A stretch of 64,000 nt of DNA from JABFSS01 sp964497975 (lineage in GTDB: Bacteria > Patescibacteriota > Gracilibacteria > Peribacterales > Peribacteraceae). The stretch is from positions 1-64,000 of the forward strand of contig CAZCFO010000004.1 in assembly GCA_964497975.1 (NCBI GenBank). Direction: 5' to 3'. Below the pieces are notes generated by a model. The model made no database searches. It was not told where the DNA came from and saw only the letters and a program-made list of their open reading frames with translations. How positions within the stretch are numbered: the first letter of the stretch is position 1; every line of letters begins with the position of its first letter. This document shows, in pieces, positions 58,060-64,000 of this stretch. The position numbers and the translations under genes are program-made.

Positions 58060-59086
58060 GAATCTCCACCGTCACCGTGACGTAGTGATCGCCGCTGCGG
58101 CTGGAATTGAGCACCGGCATGCCTTTGTTCTTGATGCGGAAGACCTGCCCCGACTGCGTGCCGGCGGGGATTTTGAGATTCACCGGACCGTGCACCGTCT
58201 CCACGGACATCTCGGTGCCGAGGACGGCGTCGGGGACGCTGATGACGGCTTCGCTGCGGATATCGTCGCCCTCGCGCTCGAAGCGCTCATCGGGCGCGAC
58301 GCTGATGCGGACGTACAGGTCGCCGGACTCCGATCCGCGCGGGCCCGCGTCGCCCTCGCCACGGACGCGGAGCGACTGGCCGTCGCTGATGCCCGCGGGG
58401 ATGTCGATGGTGACCGACACATCGCCCGCGCGGCGGCCTTCGCCGGTGCATTCCTTGCATGCCTTCTCGGGAACTTTGCCGGATCCCTTGCAGGTCGGAC
58501 ACTGCGCGGACTGCTGTACGACGCCGAAAAAAGACTGTGAGGTGCGGACGATCTGGCCGGTGCCGCCGCACTCCTTGCAGGTGTTGATGGCGCTCCCCGG
58601 CTCCGCTCCCGACGCCTTGCAGTGGGAACACGGCACGAGCTTGCGCAGGCGCAATGTCTGCTGGAGTCCCGAGACCGCCTGCTGCAGCGTGAGAGTGATG
58701 GACACCTCGCGGTCCGATCCGCGTTCCGGCGCGCGCGGGCCTCCGCGTCGCCCGCCCCCGAAGAATCCCTCGAAGAGATCCGAGAAGTCGACGCGCTCGC
58801 CGCCTCCCGCAAAGCCCGAGAAGTCGAACCCGCCGAAGCCTGCACCGGGATTGAACCCCCCGCCGCCGGGATTGGTGGAGCCGAATTGATCGTAGCTCTG
58901 CTTCTTTTTCGGATCGCTGAGCGCCTCGTACGCTTCGTTGATTTCCTTGAACTTGTCTTCGGCCTTCTTGTCGCCCTTGTGCTTGTCGGGATGCCACTCC
59001 TTGCTCAGCTTGCGGTACGCCGACTTGATGTCGTCCGGGGACGCGTCTTTGGGGACGCCGAGGATGTCGTAGTAATTGCGGGCCAC
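57995..59086 (-). CDS. dnaJ: Chaperone protein DnaJ
   Basis: 363 residues. J domain at 1-65 (NYYDILGVPKDASPDDIKSAY...WHPDKHK, HPD motif present), a Gly/Phe-rich region (65-115), four zinc-finger repeats (CSHCKASG, CKECGGTG, CPTCKGSG, CKECTGEG) and the client-binding domain. Partner of DnaK. The GTG start at 59086 is chosen because TATCCT (59093-59098) ends 6 nt before it, and MARNYYDILG is the usual DnaJ start. The longer frame would begin inside the promoter. Confidence 0.95.
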   Translation of the reverse strand: MARNYYDILGVPKDASPDDIKSAYRKLSKEWHPDKHKGDKKAEDKFKEINEAYEALSDPKKKQSYDQFGSTNPGGGGFNPGAGFGGFDFSGFAGGGERVDFSDLFEGFFGGGRRGGPRAPERGSDREVSITLTLQQAVSGLQQTLRLRKLVPCSHCKASGAEPGSAINTCKECGGTGQIVRTSQSFFGVVQQSAQCPTCKGSGKVPEKACKECTGEGRRAGDVSVTIDIPAGISDGQSLRVRGEGDAGPRGSESGDLYVRISVAPDERFEREGDDIRSEAVISVPDAVLGTEMSVETVHGPVNLKIPAGTQSGQVFRIKNKGMPVLNSSRSGDHYVTVTVEIPAKLSREERKLVEEWRSRMES

Positions 59087-59236
59087 CGGGGAAGGATAGC
59101 GTCCCGGCGGAGGAGACAGAAGACGCAGAAACGACAAAAGAAACGGGTGCTTCTGTGCCTTCTGTCCCCTCTGTTTCGTTTGATTCGTCTCTTCAGAAAA
59201 TCCTCTTTTTCTGCTATACTGTCATGAAACACCCAC

Positions 59237-60253
59237 ATGAACCGCCGCACCGCCATCCTCACCGGGATCTTCTCCGGACTCACGCTGATTCTCGTCAGCA
59301 TCAGCATGCCGGGCATCCCCATGGATGCGCGCATCCTCGACAAGCCCCAGAACCCCGTCCGCTGGCAGTCCATCACCGAGGAGGAGGTGGGCAGCGGCGT
59401 GACGATCCAGGACCGCGCCAACGTGTTCTTCCATGTTCCGCAGATCGTCGATTCCATCGACCGCGAACTGCTGCTCGGCCGCCGCGGCCAGACGGTGCGC
59501 TACTGGGGATACTGTTTCCCCGGTCCGGAAGATGACGAGCGCAACCTTCCGCAGACCACGGGCTTCCCCGGCAAGCTTTTCCTCTCCGAGGCGGAACGCG
59601 CGTGGCGCACGGCGCAGGCCCGCCGCCAGTTCCGGGTGAACCCCTTCACGCCGCCCGACATCATCCGCCAGCACGCATCCGCTCCGGAGCCCGCTCCCAG
59701 CCCCATCCGGCACCAGCTGGATACTTTCCGCGGGGGCATGACGTGCTTCATCACGAGCGACGGCACGCTGCCGATGGGCATCGACGAAGACGATGACGGC
59801 CTCAACAGCAAAATGGAGAGCGAGTACCTCACCGATCCGCTGAACCCCGATACGGACGACGACGGCCTCCTCGATTATTCCGAAGTGCGCTATCACTCGG
59901 ACCCCATCCGGCGCGACACCGACGGCGACGGCATCGTCGACGGCATCGAGGACGCCAACCACAACGGCCGGTTCGAGCTGGGCGAAACGAGTCCCGTGAA
60001 GCGCGACACCGACGGCGACACGATGTGCGACGGCCTCTGCTCCGAGATGGTGAATAAGGAAATCTGCAAGGACAACAAAGGGCAGAATTGCAGCGACCTC
60101 GACTACGGCCACCAGATGGGCGAAGACAAGAACCTCAACGGCAAGGTGGATTCGGGCGAAAGCGACCCCCGCAAAAAGGACAGCGTGGGCGACGGCGTCC
60201 GCGACGATCAGCGCTTCTACAAGTGTTTGCTGGGCGGAGGCAAGAATTGCTGA
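59237..60253 (+). CDS. Secreted protein with TSP3-like calcium-binding repeats
   Basis: 338 residues. An N-terminal signal or anchor (ILTGIFSGLTLILVSISMPGI), a unique region, then DEDDDGLNSKMESEYLTDPLNPDTDDDGLLDYSEVRYHSDPIRRDTDGDGIVDGIEDANHNG (about 170-250), a run of DxDxDG repeats. These are typical of extracellular Ca-binding rods. TATACT (59215-59220) lies 16 nt upstream of the ATG. Confidence 0.85.
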   Translation: MNRRTAILTGIFSGLTLILVSISMPGIPMDARILDKPQNPVRWQSITEEEVGSGVTIQDRANVFFHVPQIVDSIDRELLLGRRGQTVRYWGYCFPGPEDDERNLPQTTGFPGKLFLSEAERAWRTAQARRQFRVNPFTPPDIIRQHASAPEPAPSPIRHQLDTFRGGMTCFITSDGTLPMGIDEDDDGLNSKMESEYLTDPLNPDTDDDGLLDYSEVRYHSDPIRRDTDGDGIVDGIEDANHNGRFELGETSPVKRDTDGDTMCDGLCSEMVNKEICKDNKGQNCSDLDYGHQMGEDKNLNGKVDSGESDPRKKDSVGDGVRDDQRFYKCLLGGGKNC

Positions 60254-60275
60254 AAAACGCTTTTTCCGCTATAAT
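60247..60275 (+). promoter_or_regulatory. Promoter for the gene at 60282
   Basis: TTGCTG (60247-60252), 17-bp spacer, and perfect TATAAT (60270-60275) ending 6 nt before the ATG. The -35 overlaps the stop of the upstream gene. Confidence 0.8.
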
Positions 60276-60281
60276 GATCCG

Positions 60282-60809
60282 ATGCGTTCACGTTTCCTCG
60301 CCATCATCGCGCTCATCGGCATCCTCGCCCCCGTCACGGGCATCGCGCAGGCGTACCTGACGCCCGAGGAGGTGCTGGAACAGCAGAAGATCGACAATGC
60401 CTTTCTGGTGCCCGGCGGCCGCCGCGGCGCGCGCTGGTCGGCGGAACTTGATGCAGAACTGAGCCGGCAGCGCCATCCGTCGATCATCCAGGAGCCGTGG
60501 GACCCCGTGCAGGATGACGGACTGCCTCCCCCCATGGAGATCACCGAGGAACCGGTCTATGAAGAGCCCGTCGTCGCTCCCGTGAACCCGTACGGCGCCA
60601 TCGATCCCGTCACGGCCCGCCTGATGGCCCGCCTGGAACAGCAGAACCTGCTCCTCCAGTCCGTGCTGCAGTCGACGGCCGCCCAGAAGGACGCCCCGCT
60701 CGCCGGCACCGGACCCGCCGCGGTCCTGAGCGTCATGGCGATGGCAGGCGCGGTCCTCTGGACGCTGCGCCGGGCGAAAGTGATGGAGAGGTTCATCGGA
60801 GAATTTTAA
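60282..60809 (+). CDS. Secreted/membrane hypothetical protein
   Basis: 175 residues. A signal peptide (MRSRFLAIIALIGILAPVTGIAQA), a Pro/Glu-rich middle and a C-terminal membrane helix (AAVLSVMAMAGAVLWTLRR). No family. It follows the TSP3-repeat gene by 28 bp but has its own promoter, giving a leaderless message. The following gap (60810-61053) has no gene. Confidence 0.7.
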   Translation: MRSRFLAIIALIGILAPVTGIAQAYLTPEEVLEQQKIDNAFLVPGGRRGARWSAELDAELSRQRHPSIIQEPWDPVQDDGLPPPMEITEEPVYEEPVVAPVNPYGAIDPVTARLMARLEQQNLLLQSVLQSTAAQKDAPLAGTGPAAVLSVMAMAGAVLWTLRRAKVMERFIGEF

Positions 60810-61053
60810 TTTCTAAGCATCACATCCCAAAGAAATAGCCGGGAATGAAGAACCAACATTCCGAAATTTTGAGTGTTGTCCTGTTTTCATTGATGATTTC
60901 TTTGATATTTGATGCAGATTCGGATTTTTGCAGACCGTTCCATTGCCCTGTGGAACGCACGTTTTTCGCTTTTTTAAGCCACAATCACTTCTCCGGGAAA
61001 AGAATCTTCCGCACACGGATGGTTCACTCTTTCCCATCTGGTACCGTGGCCCC

Positions 61054-62742
61054 GTGACGCCTCTTTCTTTGACCGGCAAACGGTGGATCATCCGCGACGC
61101 GGACGTGACGGGCGACTCCGTGGTGGAGCACCTGCTCGCGCACCGCAATCTGGAACCGCTTGGCGACGGAGAGCTGGTCGAAACGTTCGGCCACGATGCG
61201 CATCGCTTCCGCGATTTCGACAAAGCCGCCCGGCGCATCACGCACGCCGTGGAGAAGAAGGAGAAGATCGGGATTTTCGGCGACTACGACTGCGACGGCA
61301 TCACGTCGACCGCTCTCCTCGCGCGGTTTTTCCACCGGCGCGGACTGCAGCCGGTGCTGCGGCTGCCCCACCGGGTGAACGAGGGGTACGGCCTGCAGAC
61401 GGCGATCGTGAAGGAATTCGCGCGGAGCGGCGTGACGCTGCTGCTGACGGTGGATACCGGGGTGACGGCGCTGGAGCCCATCACCCAAGCGCGCGCCGCG
61501 GGGATCGACGTAATCGTGCTGGATCATCACCGTCTGCCCGGGGAACTTCCCCCCGCCGTCGCGATTCTGCATCCCGAACGTGCCGCGCCCACGATGGATG
61601 ACGCGCCCTGCGGCGCGGGCGTCGCGTGGAGCATGATCGATGCGCTGGAAAAACTCGCGGGCCATCCCGACTGGGACGGCCGCGAAACAGATATCGCGCT
61701 CGCCGCCATCGGCACCGTGGCGGACCTGGTGGAACTGCGCGGCGGCAACCGCACGCTCACCCACCGCGGCCTCCAGGCGCTCGCCGGCCTGCGCAAGGGG
61801 CCCCTGGCGCTCCTGTGCATGAACGCGGGCCTACAGGCGCCCTACAACAGCCGCGACATCGGTTTCCGCATCGCGCCGCGCATCAACGCCGCCGGACGCA
61901 TGGCGGACCCACACGTGGCCCTCTACGCGATCCTGGGGGACCCCCAGGCGCTGCTTGCGCTGGACGGGTTCAACCGCGAGCGGCAGGAACTCATCGGCGC
62001 GCATATGGAGGAACTGGTCGCGGAGGGACAGGACGGGCGGTGCAGCATGCTCTGCGTGATGAGCGACCAGTATTCGCCCGGCATCTGCGGACTGCTCGCG
62101 GGAAAACTCTGTGAAATGCACGGCAAGCCGGTTCTTGTGGCGGGCGGAGCGGGGGATCTGTGCACGGCATCGCTGCGGAGCGTCCCCGGCTACGACGTGA
62201 CCTCGGCGCTCGCGCGGTGCCGCGATCTGCTCGCGAGCTTCGGCGGCCATGCGATGGCGGCGGGCTGCACGTTTCCGCGCGCTTCATTTGATGAACTGCG
62301 CTCGCGCCTCAACGCCGACGCTCTCGGCGCGATGGCCGCGCTCGACCTGACGCCGACGCTTGTCGCGGAATGCGCGATGAGCGTGAGCGCGCTCACGATG
62401 GATTTCTGCGACGCGCTCCGGGTGCTCGAGCCGTTCGGGCAGGGGAATCCCGAGCCGAGATTCCTGCTCGAAAGCGTGCGGATGGAGAACGTCCGCTGCG
62501 TGGGCAAGACCGCCACCCACCTCCAGGCGTCCGTGATGGGGCGCAAACTGATCGGCTTCAATCTGGGTCATCTGAAAGAACATGCCGGCTCGCCGCTCGA
62601 TCTCCTCTGCAAGGTGGGAGTGGATACGTGGATGGGCGCGAGGAAACCGCAGCTGTTTTTGGAAGACATGCGGCTGACGACAAACTCACAACTCACAAAA
62701 TCCAACTCACAAAAAAGGAACTCCGTGAAAATGGCTTTGTGA
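61054..62742 (+). CDS. recJ: Single-stranded-DNA-specific exonuclease RecJ
   Basis: 562 residues, DHH/DHHA1 phosphoesterase. Motifs: GIFGDYDCDGITSTAL (DYDxDG), TVDTGVTALEP, VIVLDHHRLPG and the DHHA1 GGHAMAAGCTF. It degrades ssDNA 5' to 3' in repair. Start GTG at 61054, 6 nt after TGGTACCGT (extended -10, 61039-61047); a longer frame starting at 60928 is unlikely. The last residues (TNSQLTKSNSQKRNSVKMAL) are encoded by a repeat, so the C-terminus is not ancestral. Confidence 0.93.
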   Translation: MTPLSLTGKRWIIRDADVTGDSVVEHLLAHRNLEPLGDGELVETFGHDAHRFRDFDKAARRITHAVEKKEKIGIFGDYDCDGITSTALLARFFHRRGLQPVLRLPHRVNEGYGLQTAIVKEFARSGVTLLLTVDTGVTALEPITQARAAGIDVIVLDHHRLPGELPPAVAILHPERAAPTMDDAPCGAGVAWSMIDALEKLAGHPDWDGRETDIALAAIGTVADLVELRGGNRTLTHRGLQALAGLRKGPLALLCMNAGLQAPYNSRDIGFRIAPRINAAGRMADPHVALYAILGDPQALLALDGFNRERQELIGAHMEELVAEGQDGRCSMLCVMSDQYSPGICGLLAGKLCEMHGKPVLVAGGAGDLCTASLRSVPGYDVTSALARCRDLLASFGGHAMAAGCTFPRASFDELRSRLNADALGAMAALDLTPTLVAECAMSVSALTMDFCDALRVLEPFGQGNPEPRFLLESVRMENVRCVGKTATHLQASVMGRKLIGFNLGHLKEHAGSPLDLLCKVGVDTWMGARKPQLFLEDMRLTTNSQLTKSNSQKRNSVKMAL

Positions 62743-62767
62743 ACTGGAAACTGTGAATTGTGAGTTC
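62683..62767. repeat. Palindromic element at the recJ/XRE gene ends
   Basis: Left words AACTCACAACTCACAAAA and AACTCACAAAAAAGG face GTGAATTGTGAGTT on the right (62752-62766). The recJ stop lies inside it and the right arm reaches the stop codon of the convergent XRE gene. Confidence 0.65.
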
Positions 62768-62990
62768 AGACGGGAGCCAGCTTTCCCTCCATGGTGAACG
62801 CCTCTTCCACGCTCACGCCCAGCGCAGCGGAGATCTTCAAAGCGAGGAGAATCGAGGGGTTCGTCTTGCCGCGCTCGATGCTCATGATCGTCTGGCGGCT
62901 CACTCCCGTCCTGAGCGCCAACTCTTCCTGCGTCATGCTCCGTTCAAAGCGAAGACGGCGGATGGCGTTCCGGAGTTGGGCGGGAGGCAT
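62766..62990 (-). CDS. XRE-family transcriptional regulator
   Basis: 74 residues. Full HTH_3 domain: LRFERSMTQEELALRTGVSRQTIMSIERGKTNPSILLALKISAALGV, as in small Cro/CI-like YozG regulators. It converges with recJ. Targets unknown. Confidence 0.88.
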   Translation of the reverse strand: MPPAQLRNAIRRLRFERSMTQEELALRTGVSRQTIMSIERGKTNPSILLALKISAALGVSVEEAFTMEGKLAPV

Positions 62991-63202
62991 GTGGTCGGGG
63001 AGAAGTGACGGATGAATTCAGGGGGCGGGGCGACGCGCGTCGAGCGAAGCTGGGGCATTGTACTGATCTTCGATGCCCGGGCAAGTCTGCTGCCGTTGTC
63101 AGAGTAGCGCTCCTGATGCGGAAGCGAAAGCATCACAAGTCACCGTAAGCGCCACATCTGTTTTTTGCCGCTACGGCTAGAGGATTGTTATGATTTCACT
63201 CC

Positions 63203-63688
63203 ATGAGTGGCTCACCGTTTCACGGCATCTTCAGCGCGCTGGGTCAGAGCGGAGCGGGCGCAGCCGAGCCCGCGCGCGGAAATCGCAGCGTGTTTTCGTT
63301 CGGCGGAAAGCGCGCGCCGGAACCGCATCTGCAGGAAGCCGTCGCGCCGCAGGAGACGGGCGCGGGAAAACTCGCCGTCGATATTTACGAGCAGGACGAT
63401 TACACGATCATCCGCGCGCCCATCGCGGGCGTTCGCCTGAGCGACATCGATATCGAAGTGAACGACAACGTGCTGACGATCCGCGGCAACCGCCGCCTGC
63501 CGGACGCGATCCCCGCAAACCAGTATTACCTGCAGGAATGCTTCTGGGGGCCCTTCGCGCGCAGCATCACGCTGCCGGTGGCCATCGATCCGCGCAAGGT
63601 CCGCGCCACGTTCAGCAAGGACTGCATCCTGAAGATCCTCATCCCCAAGGAGGAGAAGGTGAAGATCGTCAAAATCAGTGAAGCGTAG
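63203..63688 (+). CDS. Small heat-shock protein (Hsp20 family)
   Basis: 161 residues. Disordered N-terminus of about 50 residues, then an alpha-crystallin domain: DIYEQDDYTIIRAPIAGVRLSDIDIEVNDNVLTIRGNRRLP and GPFARSITLPVAIDPRKVRATFSKDCILKILIPK, with the C-terminal IxI-like VKIVKI. ATP-independent holdase chaperone. TATGAT (63189-63194) ends 8 nt before the ATG. No CIRCE element is seen. Confidence 0.9.
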   Translation: MSGSPFHGIFSALGQSGAGAAEPARGNRSVFSFGGKRAPEPHLQEAVAPQETGAGKLAVDIYEQDDYTIIRAPIAGVRLSDIDIEVNDNVLTIRGNRRLPDAIPANQYYLQECFWGPFARSITLPVAIDPRKVRATFSKDCILKILIPKEEKVKIVKISEA

Positions 63689-63696
63689 AAGAACAA

Positions 63697-63756
63697 CGTA
63701 TTACGTATCTTGTATTACGTATTATACGGTAGGCGTAATACGTCATACGTAATACG
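63697..63756. repeat. Palindromic element (CGTATTACGTAT family)
   Basis: CGTATTACGTAT (63697-63708) is a perfect reverse complement of ATACGTAATACG (63745-63756), with extra TATTACG/CGTAATA copies between. It lies between convergent genes. Confidence 0.75.
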
Positions 63757-63778
63757 AAATACATCCTGCATAGAACGC

Positions 63779-64000
63779 CTATCGACGTCTCATTTTGGTC
63801 ATTTTCTTCTTCATCGCCCTCACCGACACGCGGCTGGTCTTCAGCTTCACCTCCATTTCGGTGGGGAGCGTCTTGAGCGCGTCGAGCACGTCCTCGCCGC
63901 CCATGTAGCGCCAGTCGGCCTTCCGCAGGAGCTGCTGGAACTCCTTCATGTTGTCGCGCGCCTCCTTGCGGGCCTCCGGCGTCCGCAAATCCTGCTGCAG
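63779..64000 (-). CDS. C-terminal part of a basic hypothetical protein, truncated by the window edge
   Basis: The frame is open from the window edge (reading LQQDLRTPEARKEARDNMKE...) to a TAG at 63779, giving 73 codons. The end is very basic (SVRAMKKKMTKMRRR). The family cannot be judged from this piece. Confidence 0.6.
   Translation of the reverse strand: MQQDLRTPEARKEARDNMKEFQQLLRKADWRYMGGEDVLDALKTLPTEMEVKLKTSRVSVRAMKKKMTKMRRR

Overview
The window is G+C-rich, gene-dense bacterial chromosome. The gene complement points to a Candidate Phyla Radiation (Patescibacteria) organism, most like the Peregrinibacteria/Peribacteria. This is an inference from long secreted proteins with poly-Ser linkers, an SLH-domain surface-layer protein, many short intergenic palindromes and a lean mixture of housekeeping genes. 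No rRNA operon, CRISPR array, complete insertion sequence or phage module is visible. Two tRNA genes are present (Asp-GTC, Trp-CCA).

Layout. 1-4.6 kb: the N-terminal 1530 codons of a giant secreted repeat protein. 4.8-9.6 kb: a polyamine island with agmatine deiminase, N-carbamoylputrescine amidase, a deoxyhypusine-synthase-family enzyme and a fold-III PLP decarboxylase. Together these could run arginine to agmatine to putrescine and then to a modified polyamine. 9.6-11.3 kb: superoxide dismutase and a FemAB-type transferase. 11.6-15.9 kb: the SLH surface protein. 16.7-28.6 kb: cysS, class I aldolase, rnpA-yidC, gatC-gatA, a glycosyltransferase with a large membrane protein, a DNA-binding protein with operator-like repeats, and a Ca2+/cation antiporter. 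28.6-34.9 kb: a cation/proton antiporter, a sigma-70-like protein with a long winged-helix extension, and a trehalose-6-phosphate synthase carrying a membrane sensor-like N-terminus. 35.5-44.3 kb: tRNA-Asp, an envelope cluster (FtsQ-like, DacA, LysM-M23), a glycosyltransferase, PgeF-like, NnrD, dGTPase and a second M23 protein. 44.4-53.2 kb: a TMTC-like TPR membrane protein, an SGNH hydrolase, small proteins, tRNA-Trp, Fic, and an HPr homologue. 53.2-64 kb: topA, HU, khpB, GNAT, dnaJ, two secreted proteins, recJ, an XRE regulator and Hsp20.

Two genome-wide themes stand out. First, about 20 genes have a TAnnnT -10-like hexamer ending only 6-9 nt before the start codon, which implies widespread leaderless transcription. 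I used this to choose several GTG starts. Only a few genes, for example the small ones at 48.2-48.7 kb, have clear Shine-Dalgarno sequences.

Second, the window is littered with unrelated families of inverted-repeat elements. The most elaborate is a roughly 210-bp element present twice (20.1 and 41.9 kb). It has constant outer words and four internal hairpins whose stems differ in sequence but stay self-complementary, with TCC loops in the first half and GGA or AGA loops in the second. Other families lie in frame inside genes (sodA, topA, femAB-like, the TMTC-like gene, the recJ tail), sit beside duplicated gene ends (aguA, tRNA-Asp), or flank a GNAT gene as direct repeats. These palindromes are the best candidate for undescribed biology here.
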